From: Paraburkholderia silvatlantica | GTDB taxonomy: Bacteria; Pseudomonadota; Gammaproteobacteria; Burkholderiales; Burkholderiaceae | Direction of reading: 5' to 3' | Length of the DNA stretch: 64,000 bases | Assembly (NCBI RefSeq): GCF_003096715.1 | Contig: NZ_QEOL01000001.1 | Coordinates: forward strand, 1-64,000 | Shown: piece after piece, positions 35,198 to 44,289 of the stretch | Numbering within the stretch: the first letter of the stretch is position 1 | How the letters are laid out: each line of letters begins with the position of its first letter | The notes under the pieces: model-generated | Told to the model about the DNA's origin: nothing | Seen by the model: only the letters and a program-made list of their open reading frames with translations | The model's database searches: none | Position numbers and translations under genes: made by a program

Positions 35198-35215
35198 TTT
35201 CATTAGCCGATGAGG

Positions 35216-36004
35216 TCACTGGCGCGCGAACAACCGCCCCAACTGCGGCTCGCTATCCTGCACCCCCGCGAGCCGCAGCGCGTGCCACGCCATCGCGTAG
35301 TTGCTCGACAGCACCGGCTTGCCGGTCTGCGCTTCGATCTGAGGCACGAGCGCGGCCACGCGCAGGCTGGTGCACGACACGAACACCGCATCGGCATCGT
35401 CGTGGCGCGCCAGCGTGTCTATCGCACTGCGAATCGAATTCGCATCGATACGCGCCACCTCGTTGTCGTCTGCATGCTCGAATGAAGCCATGCGCGTGAC
35501 GGTCACGTCGCGCGCCTCGATGTAATCGCGCATGAAGTCGTTGATGGTGCGCACGTAGGGCGTCAGCAGCGCCACGCGGCGCACGTCGAGCGCCTTTAGC
35601 GCGGCGAGCGCGGCCGTGATCGGCGTGGTGCAGGCAATGTCCGGCCGGACCTCGCGGATGCGCGCCGCGACCTTTTCTTCGCCTATCACCATCGAAGCCG
35701 ACGTGCAGCCGAACGCCACCACGTCGAGGCGCTCGCCGGGCAGCATCAGGCTCACCGCGGGGGCGATGCGCGCCTCGATTTCCGCGAGGCGAGGCGGCGT
35801 GATGTCGGGCGAATTCTCGAGCCGGCTCTCGTAGAACGCTACGCCCGGCTGGCGCAACAGATCGCGCCACTCGTATTCGATCGTGTGATCGGTGGCCAGC
35901 ACGACGAGGCCGATCGCGGCGCGGCGGGCAATGCCGCCGTCGAGCGCGAAATCGAGCTTTGTGTAGGCATTCTCATGATTTTGCGGCGGTGCGGCAGATA
36001 TCAT
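35216..36004 (-). CDS. Asp/Glu racemase-superfamily enzyme (maleate isomerase-like)
   Basis: A 262-residue cytosolic enzyme of the two-cysteine racemase/isomerase superfamily. The two catalytic cysteines lie in VAFGCTSASMVIG and FVSCTSLRVAAL, placed symmetrically in the two lobes. Members are maleate isomerases, arylmalonate decarboxylases or amino-acid/hydantoin racemases. It is translationally coupled (ATGA) to the upstream FAD-dependent D-amino-acid oxidoreductase gene, which suggests a role in interconverting or clearing amino-acid enantiomers. The exact substrate is unknown. Confidence 0.8.
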   Translation of the reverse strand: MISAAPPQNHENAYTKLDFALDGGIARRAAIGLVVLATDHTIEYEWRDLLRQPGVAFYESRLENSPDITPPRLAEIEARIAPAVSLMLPGERLDVVAFGCTSASMVIGEEKVAARIREVRPDIACTTPITAALAALKALDVRRVALLTPYVRTINDFMRDYIEARDVTVTRMASFEHADDNEVARIDANSIRSAIDTLARHDDADAVFVSCTSLRVAALVPQIEAQTGKPVLSSNYAMAWHALRLAGVQDSEPQLGRLFARQ

Positions 36005-37245
36005 TTCAGCGTCAATCCCGTCATGTCGAGTTCGGGTTCGCGCCCGGCCATGATGTCGGCGAGCAGTTTTGCCGTGCCGCACGACATGGTCCAGCCCATG
36101 TGTCCGTGACCCGTGTTCAGAAAGAGGTTGCGATGGCGCGTGCGGCCGATCAGCGGCGTCCCTTCGGGCGTCATTGGACGCAGCCCGGCCCAGTACGCCG
36201 GCTGCGTGTAATCGGCGCCTTGCGGAAAGAGTTCGCGCGCCGAGCGCATCATGGAAGTGAAATCGGCGGGCGTGTGGCGCGTGTCGTAGCCCGCGAAATC
36301 CGCAGTGGCCGTGAAGCGCAGGCGCGCGCCAAACCGCGCCCATGCCACAAGGTGATTCTCGTCCACGCCGCCGATCTCGGGCGGGCGATGCCCTGGCCCG
36401 CAGGGGAACGTGGCCGAATAGCCCTTCACAGGATAGACCGCGATGCGGTAGCCGAGCGGCCGCGCGAGGATCGGCGACCAGGAGCCGAGCGCGAGCACGT
36501 AGTCGTCGCCCTGGATCACGCCGGCGCTCGTGCGTACGCCGGCAATGCGATCGCCGGCGGCTTCGATGGCCTCGATCGGCGCGTCGAACACGAAACGCAC
36601 GCCCATACGTTCGCAAACGTCCTTGAGCCCGCGCGTGAAGCGGTGCGCGTCGCCGCTTGCGTCGCTCGGGCAGTAGATCGCGCCCGCAATGCGTTCGCGC
36701 GCGTGGGCGAGCGCGGGCTCGCGTGCCGCGACCGCGGCGGCGTCGAGCGTTTCGAGCGGCAGTCCGTTTTCGACGAGGATCGACATGTGGGCGCGGCCGC
36801 GCTCGAACGAGGCGGCGTCGCGATAGAGATAGAGCAGGCCGCGGCTGATGAGGTCGTATTCGAGTCGCTCGCGCGCGGTGACCTCCTGCAGTTGATGCTG
36901 CGCATAGCGGCACAGCTTTACCTTGCGCGAGGTGTTCTCGCGCGAGCGCGCCTCGGTGCAGTTGAGCAGGAATTGCGCGCACCATGCCCACATGTGCGGA
37001 TCGGCATTCAGGCGCAGGCGCAGCGCCTGGCCCTCGACGAACAGCGATTTGAGCAGGATTAGCGGCGCGCGGGGCGAGGCCCACGTGTACGAATGGCCCG
37101 GCGCGACGAGCCCGGCGTTGGCGAAACTCGTTTCGAGCGCAACGCCAGCGCGTCGCTCGATAACCGTCACGTCGCGGCCGTCGCGCGCGAGGTAATACGC
37201 GCTCGTGACGCCCGCTATGCCGCCGCCCAGTACGATGGTCTTCAT
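36001..37245 (-). CDS. FAD-dependent D-amino acid dehydrogenase/oxidase (DadA-like)
   Basis: A 414-residue flavoprotein of the DAO family. The FAD-binding start is IVLGGGIAGVTSAYYLARDG (residues 4-23), the middle has the substrate domain (AGVIQGDDYVLALGSWSP), and the C-terminus has NTGHGHMGWTMSCGTAKLLAD, typical of DadA. It would oxidatively deaminate D-amino acids to 2-oxo acids. It forms a two-gene operon with the racemase and is divergent from a branched-chain-type ABC importer, so all may serve uptake and breakdown of the same amino acid. Assignment to DadA itself is not certain. Confidence 0.87.
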   Translation of the reverse strand: MKTIVLGGGIAGVTSAYYLARDGRDVTVIERRAGVALETSFANAGLVAPGHSYTWASPRAPLILLKSLFVEGQALRLRLNADPHMWAWCAQFLLNCTEARSRENTSRKVKLCRYAQHQLQEVTARERLEYDLISRGLLYLYRDAASFERGRAHMSILVENGLPLETLDAAAVAAREPALAHARERIAGAIYCPSDASGDAHRFTRGLKDVCERMGVRFVFDAPIEAIEAAGDRIAGVRTSAGVIQGDDYVLALGSWSPILARPLGYRIAVYPVKGYSATFPCGPGHRPPEIGGVDENHLVAWARFGARLRFTATADFAGYDTRHTPADFTSMMRSARELFPQGADYTQPAYWAGLRPMTPEGTPLIGRTRHRNLFLNTGHGHMGWTMSCGTAKLLADIMAGREPELDMTGLTLK

Positions 37246-37518
37246 TCGCGCCCCTCCGTGCGTGTCTACAAAGTACCTTCACGCTGCCGCGAGCGCACGC
37301 AATTTGTATTCGCGCTTACCCTATGGCAGTTAAACGGTGGCATGCATCTATCATGGATAGGTCGTTATGCGCCGGTACCCATGCAAGCTGTGCGCCATGA
37401 GCGGGCAGGACCTGCAGGGCATCGCACTGGACGAATTATTTCGTTTCGCTAACTGACCGCGCGGGCTCGCCTGCGTTGCAGCATCGCCCGGTCGGGTCCA
37501 CGCTCAGGAGCCGCTCAC

Positions 37519-38685
37519 ATGAATCCTCAGAACAATGGCACGCTGCATGCAACCCTCGCGCTCACGCTCTTTTCGCTCGCCGTGCTCGCGCCTGGACTCG
37601 CCCAGGCGCAGACCATCAAGATCGGCGTGCCGGTGCCGCTTTCGGGCAGCAGCGCCGCAGCGGGCACGGATATCCTGAACGGCGCGAAACTCGCGGCCGC
37701 CAGAATCAACGCGGCCGGTGGCGTGCTCGGCAAGCCAATCGAACTCGTGCCCGAAGACGACGCGTGCGACGCACAAACGGCGGTTCAGGCCGCACAGAAA
37801 CTCGTGGACGCGGGCGTGGTCGCCGTGGCGGGCGGCTACTGCTCGAGCGCGGCATTGCCCGAGTTGACCGCCTTCCACCGCGCCGGTATTCCCTACGTAC
37901 TTGACGCCTCGACCAATCCGAAGCTCACGGAAATGGGCTACGACAACGTATTCCGCACGATTGGCCGTGACGACGAGCAAGGGCCTTTCGCGGCCAGCTT
38001 CATGAAGAACTCGCTGCACGCAAAGCGGGCGGCGGTGATCGACGACAACACGACCTATGCCAAGGGTCTCGCGCAGAACACGGTGGAATCGCTCAAGAAA
38101 ATGGGCGTGGACGTGGTCTACGCCGACTCGATCACGCCGGGCCAGATGGATTATTCGCCCACGCTCACCAAGGTTGCCTCGCTCAAGCCGGACGTGATCT
38201 ATTACACGGGGTATTTCTCCGAGGCGGGTCTGCTCGTGAAGGAAGCGCGCCAGGTCGGCCTGAAGATGACCTTCATGGGCGGCGACGGCACCAATGACCC
38301 CACGCTCATGAAGACGGCCGGCCCGGCCGCCGACGGCATGATCATCACGACCGCACCGCTCGCACAGTTCCTTGCCGGCGCGCACGACTATCTCGATCAG
38401 TACAACAAGACCTATGGTCAGGGCCCGGGACCGTACTCGGTGTACGAGTACGACGCCGTGGGCGTGACCGCCAAGGCCATCGCCGATGGCAAGTCGGCAA
38501 AGCCCGCCGACATCAGCGCCGCACTGCACAAGATCACGAACTACCCGGGCGCCACGGGGACGATCGGCTTCAATCCGAAGGGCGACCGCAGCCGTGCCGT
38601 GTACATCACGGTCGTCGTGCATAACGATCAGTTCGAGCCTTACCAGCGCCAGGATGCGAGCGGCAAGTGGGTGGCAATGAAGTAA
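37519..38685 (+). CDS. Branched-chain-type ABC importer, substrate-binding protein
   Basis: A 388-residue periplasmic binding protein. The signal peptide (LALTLFSLAVLAPGLAQAQ) is cleaved near residue 30. The mature protein begins IKIGVPVPLSGSSAAAGTDI, the hallmark of LivJ/LivK proteins, with the two-lobe periplasmic-binding-protein type I fold. AGGAG eight bases before the ATG gives good initiation. It is the first gene of a liv-type operon divergent from the racemase and D-amino-acid oxidoreductase genes, so an amino acid or a related acid is the likely ligand. Confidence 0.9.
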   Translation: MNPQNNGTLHATLALTLFSLAVLAPGLAQAQTIKIGVPVPLSGSSAAAGTDILNGAKLAAARINAAGGVLGKPIELVPEDDACDAQTAVQAAQKLVDAGVVAVAGGYCSSAALPELTAFHRAGIPYVLDASTNPKLTEMGYDNVFRTIGRDDEQGPFAASFMKNSLHAKRAAVIDDNTTYAKGLAQNTVESLKKMGVDVVYADSITPGQMDYSPTLTKVASLKPDVIYYTGYFSEAGLLVKEARQVGLKMTFMGGDGTNDPTLMKTAGPAADGMIITTAPLAQFLAGAHDYLDQYNKTYGQGPGPYSVYEYDAVGVTAKAIADGKSAKPADISAALHKITNYPGATGTIGFNPKGDRSRAVYITVVVHNDQFEPYQRQDASGKWVAMK

Positions 38686-38701
38686 GCGCGCCGGGCCGCT
38701 C

Positions 38702-39601
38702 ATGAGCACCTTTTTCCAGTTCGTCATCGAGGGGCTGACGATCGGCTCGTTCTACGCGCTCGTCGCCCTCGGCTACACGATGGTCTACGGCATCATCCGG
38801 CTCATCAACTTCGCACACGGGGATCTCTTCATGGTGGGCGCGTTCGTGGGCTGGACCGCGCTTTCCGCACTCGCGGCCGCTCGCCTGCCGCTCGCGCTCG
38901 CGCTGTTCTTCGCCTTCGCGGCGGCCATGCTCGCGACCGGCGTGCTCGGCGTGGCGATTGCGCGCGTGGCTTACCAGCCGTTGCTGCGCGCGCCGCGCCT
39001 GTCCATTCTCATTACGGCGCTAGCCGTTTCGCTGCTGCTCGAGAATGGCGTGCTGATCGCTTACGGCGCGGGCTTTCGCACCTACCCGCACCTGCTCACG
39101 CATAGCGGCTTCGACGTTGCGCAAGTGCACATCACGTTTGCGCAGATCGGCATTATCGCGGCCAGCTTCACGCTGATGATCGCGCTGTATTTGTTCGTAC
39201 ACCATACATTCGTCGGCACGGCCATGCGTGCGCTCGCCATCGACCAGGATGCGGCGCGGCTCATGGGCATCGACGTCGAGCGGCTCATCCAGCTCACGTT
39301 TTTCATCGGCTCGTCGCTCGCCGCGGTCGCCGGCGTGATGGAAGGGCTCTTCTACACGCAGATCAACTTCTTCATGGGCTTCGTGCTCGGGCTGCGAGCG
39401 TTCACGGCGGCAGTGCTCGGCGGCATCGGCAATATTCCGGGCGCGATGGTGGGCGGCTTCCTGATCGGCCTGCTGGAGGCGTTCGGCGCGGGGTACGTGT
39501 CGTCCCAATGGACCGACGTGTTCGTGTTCGGTGTGCTGATCGCCGTGCTCGTGGTGAAGCCCACCGGGCTGTTCGGCGAACGCGTGGTCGAGAGGATGTG
39601 A
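38702..39601 (+). CDS. livH: ABC importer permease LivH
   Basis: A 299-residue inner-membrane permease with about eight hydrophobic segments. Signature stretches are GLTIGSFYALVALGYTMVYG near the N-terminus, INFAHGDLFMVGAF, and the coupling loop AIDQDAARLMGIDVER. It pairs with the fused LivM-LivG polypeptide encoded four bases downstream to build the channel. It follows the binding-protein gene by 16 bases. Confidence 0.92.
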   Translation: MSTFFQFVIEGLTIGSFYALVALGYTMVYGIIRLINFAHGDLFMVGAFVGWTALSALAAARLPLALALFFAFAAAMLATGVLGVAIARVAYQPLLRAPRLSILITALAVSLLLENGVLIAYGAGFRTYPHLLTHSGFDVAQVHITFAQIGIIAASFTLMIALYLFVHHTFVGTAMRALAIDQDAARLMGIDVERLIQLTFFIGSSLAAVAGVMEGLFYTQINFFMGFVLGLRAFTAAVLGGIGNIPGAMVGGFLIGLLEAFGAGYVSSQWTDVFVFGVLIAVLVVKPTGLFGERVVERM

Positions 39602-39604
39602 GAC

Positions 39605-41464
39605 ATGCGCGCGCGGGCCACGGACACCTCATGGGTCGTTTCCGGCGTGCTGATCGCGTTGGCGATCGCGCTGCCCCAGTTCGCGAGCGGCTATATCGTC
39701 GACGTCGGGCTGACCATCATCACCTACGCGATTCTGGGCCTCGGGTTGAACGTCGTCGTGGGCTATGCCGGGTTGCTCGACCTCGGCTACGCGGCGTTTT
39801 TCGCCATTGGCGCCTATACCACGGCGCTGCTCGAAACGCTGCTGCACTTCTCGTTCTGGGCGACGCTGCCGTTCAGCCTCGCGTTCGCCGGGGCTTCCGG
39901 CGTCGTGATCGGCTATCCCACGTTGCGCCTGCGCAGCGACTATCTCGCCATCGTCACGCTCGGCTTTGGCGAGATCACGCGCATCGTCGCCACCAACCTC
40001 GACATTACCGGCGGCCCGAACGGCATCTACGGCATCGAGCCGCCGAGCCTGTTCGGCTTCGAGTTCAGCTCGCCGCGCTCGGTGTATGTGCTGGGCATGG
40101 CGTTCTTCATCGTCGTGCTGGTGTTCGCCGTGCGGCTCGGACGCTCGCGCCTCGGGCGCGCATGGACCAGCATCCGCGAGGACGAAGCCGCCGCCGAGGC
40201 GGTCGGGGTCGCGACCTTGCGCGTGAAGATGCTCGCGTACGTGATCGGCGCGCTGATCGGCGGTCTCGCGGGCAGTCTCTTCGCCGCGCGCTTCGGCACG
40301 ATCGACCCCACGGCATTTACGTATCTGCAGTCGGTGACGATCCTCATCGTCGTCGTGATGGGCGGTCGCGGCAGCATTCCCGGCGTGATCCTCGGCGCGT
40401 TGATCGTCGCGGGGCTGCCGGAAATGCTGCGCTTTTTGAACCTGTGGCGGATATTCGGCTTTGCCGTCGCGCTCGTCGTGCTCATGTTGCTGCGCCCGCA
40501 GGGACTGTGGCCCGCGCGCGTGAGGCGCGCCGCGCCGCGGCCCGAGGAAGAGACGGTGGCGCACGAAGCGGAAGCAGCGGAAGCGGCGGGCAAGGAAAGC
40601 GAGGCGGCTGTCTCTCTCGCCGATAGCGGCGGCCTCGAAGCCGCCGCTGCGCGCGAAACCCTGCTCGAAGTGCATGACCTCGAGCGCCGCTTTGGCGGCG
40701 TGCGCGCGATCGGCGGCATCACGTTCCAGGTGCGCAGCGGCGAGATTCTCGCGTTGATCGGCCCGAACGGCGCGGGCAAGACCACGGTCTTCAACTGCCT
40801 GACGGGCGTGATCCGCCCGAGCGGCGGCCGCCTCGTCTGGCGCGGCGAGCCGCTCGGCGGCGGCGCGCCCCATCGCAACGTGCATCTCGGCATCGCGCGC
40901 ACGTTTCAGGGCATCCGTCTGTTCAACCATATGAGCGCGTTCGAGAACGTGCTGATCGGCATGGATCACCGGCTGCACACGGCCCTCGTGGCGGAGCTGG
41001 CGGGCACGCGCGCCGCGCGCGCCGAGGCGGCCGCGCACGGCGCGCTCGGTCAGCGCTGGCTCGATCTCGTGGGGCTCGGTGCGCGCGCGAGCGAATATGC
41101 CTCGGACCTGCCGTATGGCGATCAGCGCAGGCTGGAAATCGCCCGCGCGCTGGCGAGCCAGCCACGCCTGTTGCTGCTCGACGAACCTGCCGCGGGCATG
41201 AACCCGACCGAAAAGCACGCGTTGATGGCGCAGATCCGCCGCATCCGCGACCTGGGCGTGACGGTGCTGCTGATCGAGCACGACATGGCGCTCGTGATGG
41301 GCGTGTCCGACCGCATCGTCGTGATGGATCATGGCGAGATCATTGCTCAGGGCACGCCCGCGCAGATCCAGAACGACCCGGTGGTGATCGACGCCTACCT
41401 GGGCACGGCAGACGAAGACGACGGACCCGACGCCACGGACGGGGAGAAGTCGCTATGGGGTTAG
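39605..41464 (+). CDS. LivM permease fused to LivG ATPase
   Basis: A 619-residue fusion. Residues about 10-300 are a LivM-type permease (GLGLNVVVGYAGLLDLGYAA, IREDEAAAEAVGV coupling loop). A linker of about 45 Ala/Glu-rich residues leads to a full LivG ATPase from about 350: Walker A GPNGAGKTT, the Q-loop region, LPYGDQRRLEIARAL signature and Walker B LLLLDEPAAGMNPTEK. Usually these are two genes; here no stop or start separates them. The cytosolic ATPase would hang from the permease C-terminus. The gene overlaps the LivF gene by ten bases. Confidence 0.9.
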   Translation: MRARATDTSWVVSGVLIALAIALPQFASGYIVDVGLTIITYAILGLGLNVVVGYAGLLDLGYAAFFAIGAYTTALLETLLHFSFWATLPFSLAFAGASGVVIGYPTLRLRSDYLAIVTLGFGEITRIVATNLDITGGPNGIYGIEPPSLFGFEFSSPRSVYVLGMAFFIVVLVFAVRLGRSRLGRAWTSIREDEAAAEAVGVATLRVKMLAYVIGALIGGLAGSLFAARFGTIDPTAFTYLQSVTILIVVVMGGRGSIPGVILGALIVAGLPEMLRFLNLWRIFGFAVALVVLMLLRPQGLWPARVRRAAPRPEEETVAHEAEAAEAAGKESEAAVSLADSGGLEAAAARETLLEVHDLERRFGGVRAIGGITFQVRSGEILALIGPNGAGKTTVFNCLTGVIRPSGGRLVWRGEPLGGGAPHRNVHLGIARTFQGIRLFNHMSAFENVLIGMDHRLHTALVAELAGTRAARAEAAAHGALGQRWLDLVGLGARASEYASDLPYGDQRRLEIARALASQPRLLLLDEPAAGMNPTEKHALMAQIRRIRDLGVTVLLIEHDMALVMGVSDRIVVMDHGEIIAQGTPAQIQNDPVVIDAYLGTADEDDGPDATDGEKSLWG

Positions 41465-42225
41465 ACACGGGGTTAGACACGGCCGGCAAACTCCTCGACG
41501 TGCGCGACCTGCGCGTGAATTACGGCAACATCGAAGCGCTGCACGGCGTTTCGCTCGATGTCGGGCCGGGCGAGATCGTCGCGCTGCTTGGGGCCAACGG
41601 CGCGGGCAAGACCACGACGCTGCGTACCGTCTCCGGGCTGCTGCGTCCGCGCGGCGGAAGCATTGCGTTCGAGGGGCAGGCGCTCGTCGGGCTGCCGTCG
41701 CATCGCATCGTCGCGCTGGGGATCGGGCACGTGCCGGAAGGGCGGCGCATTTTTGGCGGGTTGACGGTCGAGGAGAACCTGCGTCTGGGCGGCTACCTGT
41801 TGCGGCGCGATGCCGGCGCGCTCGACCGGGGCATTGCTCAGGCATACGAAACGTTCAGCCGGCTGCGCGAGCGCAAGGATCAACTCGCCGGCACGCTGAG
41901 CGGGGGCGAGCAGCAGATGCTCGCGATTGCGCGCGCGCTCATGCTCAAGCCAAAACTCGTGCTGCTCGACGAGCCTTCCATGGGACTCGCGCCCAAACTC
42001 GTGCGCGCGATCTTCGAAGTGATCGCGCGCATCAGCCACGCGGGCACGGCGGTGCTGCTCGTGGAGCAGAACGCGCGCCAGGCGCTGCGCATTGCGAACC
42101 GCGCCTATGTGCTGGAAGGCGGCCGTGTGGCGCTCGCGGGTTCGGCCCATGAGCTGGCCAACGACAACCGGGTGCGGGCAACGTATCTCGGCGGCAGTGC
42201 ACAGGCGGAAGGAGGCGCCGTCTAG
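41455..42225 (+). CDS. livF: ABC importer ATPase LivF
   Basis: A 256-residue ATPase with Walker A GANGAGKTT, signature LSGGEQQMLAIARAL, Walker B LVLLDEPSMGLAPK, and the LivF-specific VPEGRRIFGGLTVEENL block. It forms the second nucleotide-binding subunit beside the LivG domain. The start overlaps the end of the fused gene by ten bases, and GGGGAGAAG precedes it. The N-terminal tandem GLDTGLDT is not part of the domain. Confidence 0.92.
   Translation: MGLDTGLDTAGKLLDVRDLRVNYGNIEALHGVSLDVGPGEIVALLGANGAGKTTTLRTVSGLLRPRGGSIAFEGQALVGLPSHRIVALGIGHVPEGRRIFGGLTVEENLRLGGYLLRRDAGALDRGIAQAYETFSRLRERKDQLAGTLSGGEQQMLAIARALMLKPKLVLLDEPSMGLAPKLVRAIFEVIARISHAGTAVLLVEQNARQALRIANRAYVLEGGRVALAGSAHELANDNRVRATYLGGSAQAEGGAV
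41457..41480 (+). repeat. Perfect tandem 12-base repeat at the livF start
   Basis: GGGGTTAGACAC occurs twice head to tail (41457-41468 and 41469-41480). It encodes the repeated GLDT at the LivF N-terminus, and the first copy contains the TAG stop of the preceding fused gene. Twelve bases keep the frame, so copy number changes would only lengthen or shorten the N-terminus. Confidence 0.9.
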
Positions 42226-42256
42226 GCATTGCTCGGTGAAATGCGCGCTTCGCGCG

Positions 42257-43156
42257 TCACATCTGCCTGAACAGGTGTGCGTACTGGCGGCTCACGCCGA
42301 GGGCGCCCGCGTGGCCGCGCAGCCTCAACGTCATCTTCCCGATCGCGCTGACCGAGGCGCATTCCACCTGGTCCACGTTGACCACCGTACCGCGGTGAAC
42401 CTGCCAGAAGCGCGCCGGGTCCAGTTGCGCGCATAGCTCTCGCAGGCTCGTGCGGATCAGCAACTCGCCGCTGCGCGTCGTGACCACGACATATTTGTCG
42501 GCGGCCTCGAGGTACAACACCTCTTCCACCGGCACCATGCGGATGTCGTTGCCGCTGGACGCGCGCAGATATCGCAGCGGCGCGGCGCGCGGGGCGCTAT
42601 CGGCATTGCCCGCTCGCGCTCCGGCACGCGCTTCGCGAACGTCCTGGGTGATCGTTTCCAGCTGGCGCAGCACGCGTTGCAGATCTGCCTGCACTTGCCG
42701 CGGCCCGGCGTCGTTCGCCGCCGATTGCGCGAGCCGTGCACGCAGGCGCTCCACCGTGCGGGCAAGCCGCGCTGTCTCCACTGGCTTGAGCAGATAGTCG
42801 ATGGCCGCGGCCTCGAAGGCTTCGAGCGCGTAGGCGTCGTAGGCGGTCACGAACACGATCTGCGGCGGCGCGGCGAGATTCGCGCACGCGCGCGCGACAT
42901 CGAGGCCGGTCGCGCCGGGCATGGCGATGTCGAGGAACGCGACGTCGGGCGCCAGCGCGCCGATGCGCTCGATGGCTTCGTGGCCGTTGCCGGCTGTTGC
43001 CACGATGCGCAATTCCGGCCACGCGGCAGCGAGTTCGCGCGTAAGCGCGGCGGCGATCAGCGGCTCGTCCTCGGCGATCAGCGCGCTCGGGGTGTCGGGC
43101 GAGCGCAGCGAGGCATCGCCGTGCTGCGCCGCATCGGCAGGCGTCTGGCGTTTCAT
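42257..43156 (-). CDS. LytTR family response regulator
   Basis: A 299-residue two-domain regulator. Residues about 25-140 are a receiver domain (SALIAEDEPLIAAAL, phosphoacceptor Asp in DVAFLDIAMPGATG, conserved Lys in YLLKPVE). The C-terminal LytTR DNA-binding domain (about 200-299) contains VLYLEAADKYVVV and WQVHRGTVVNVDQV. Between them is a basic helical linker. It is coupled by ATGA to the histidine kinase gene upstream and probably activates genes outside this locus; no lrgAB-type targets are nearby. Confidence 0.9.
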   Translation of the reverse strand: MKRQTPADAAQHGDASLRSPDTPSALIAEDEPLIAAALTRELAAAWPELRIVATAGNGHEAIERIGALAPDVAFLDIAMPGATGLDVARACANLAAPPQIVFVTAYDAYALEAFEAAAIDYLLKPVETARLARTVERLRARLAQSAANDAGPRQVQADLQRVLRQLETITQDVREARAGARAGNADSAPRAAPLRYLRASSGNDIRMVPVEEVLYLEAADKYVVVTTRSGELLIRTSLRELCAQLDPARFWQVHRGTVVNVDQVECASVSAIGKMTLRLRGHAGALGVSRQYAHLFRQM

Positions 43157-44289
43157 GATCCGGACTCCTGCACGCTTGCGCCAACGGTATCGCGCAACGG
43201 CAGCCGGACACGCGCCACGAGGCCATGCGGAACGTTTTCGATCAGCGTGAGCGACGCCTGCTCGCCATAGAGCGCCGCAAGCCGCTCGCGCACGTTCACG
43301 AGCCCGACCCCCGCGCCCTGGGTGCCCGGCGTCGCGCCGAAGCCCGGGCCCGTATCGGTCACGCTCAGCTCGACTTGCTCGCCGTCGCGCCGTGCGCCGA
43401 CGTCGATTCGGCCGCCCTCGAGCGCGCCCTGAATGCCATGCTTGAGCGCGTTCTCCACGAGCGGCTGCAACAGCATGGGCGGCACCGCGAGGTCGGCGCA
43501 ATCGCGCGGCAGGTCGAGCGCGTAGGCGAGGCGCGGGCCGACGCGCATGGCGTGCACGGCGAGCATCGAGTCGAGCACCTTGAACTGCACCGCGAGCGTT
43601 TCGCTTTGCGCGCGCGAGGCCTCCAGCGTCGCGCGCAGGAAGCGGTTGAGGCTCGCGAGCAGCTCGCGCGCACGCGGCGGGTCGGACGCGATCAGGCTGT
43701 CGAGCGTTGCCAGCGTATTGAAGAGAAAGTGCGGCTCGATCTGCGCCTGCAGCGCCTGCAGGCGGGCGCTGAGCGCCGTGCGCTCGGCGGTTTCCTTCTG
43801 CCATGCCGTGCGCGCGACCTGTTCGCTCAGCTCGGCAATGCGCGTGCGCGACCAGCCATACCAGGTGACGAGCAGCGTGGCGGTGAGCGCGATCCAGCCG
43901 GTGAGCGCGAGATCCTTCGTCGCGAACGCGTGGCGCAGGCCGATCCCGAGCACCACGCTTGCAATGCCGCGTCCGAGCGCCGCGCCGAGCACGATGGCGA
44001 GCACCATCGCGAGGGCGAGCCGCGGGCCGGTGAGCGCATTGTGGCGTTGCAGATAAAAGCGGCCGACGTCGAGCAGCAGCATGATCGAAAGCCCGATTGC
44101 CTGGCTGAAGACAAGGTTGTCGATGAATCGCTCGTGAACGCCCGCGGCGGTGAGCGCGACGGCAATCAGCGTATTGCCGGTCACGACGATCACGCCCTCG
44201 CGCGCGAACCCTGCGAGCAGGACGCTGGCCGCCGGCGCCGGCAGGCGGGCGGCGGCGTTCGGAAACTCGACGTGCGTGCCAGGCATCAT
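43153..44289 (-). CDS. LytS/YehU-type sensor histidine kinase
   Basis: A 378-residue membrane sensor kinase. The first 150 residues hold four to five hydrophobic segments without a large periplasmic domain. The His_kinase box is QIEPHFLFNTLATLDSL, with the phosphorylatable His in PHFLFN near residue 185, followed by the ATP-binding domain (LVENALKHGIQG, DTGPGFG, GVGLVNVRERL). It partners with the LytTR regulator. Start at the first ATG of ATGATG overlaps the stop of the DUF2306 gene, so all three genes are translationally coupled. Confidence 0.88.
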   Translation of the reverse strand: MMPGTHVEFPNAAARLPAPAASVLLAGFAREGVIVVTGNTLIAVALTAAGVHERFIDNLVFSQAIGLSIMLLLDVGRFYLQRHNALTGPRLALAMVLAIVLGAALGRGIASVVLGIGLRHAFATKDLALTGWIALTATLLVTWYGWSRTRIAELSEQVARTAWQKETAERTALSARLQALQAQIEPHFLFNTLATLDSLIASDPPRARELLASLNRFLRATLEASRAQSETLAVQFKVLDSMLAVHAMRVGPRLAYALDLPRDCADLAVPPMLLQPLVENALKHGIQGALEGGRIDVGARRDGEQVELSVTDTGPGFGATPGTQGAGVGLVNVRERLAALYGEQASLTLIENVPHGLVARVRLPLRDTVGASVQESGS

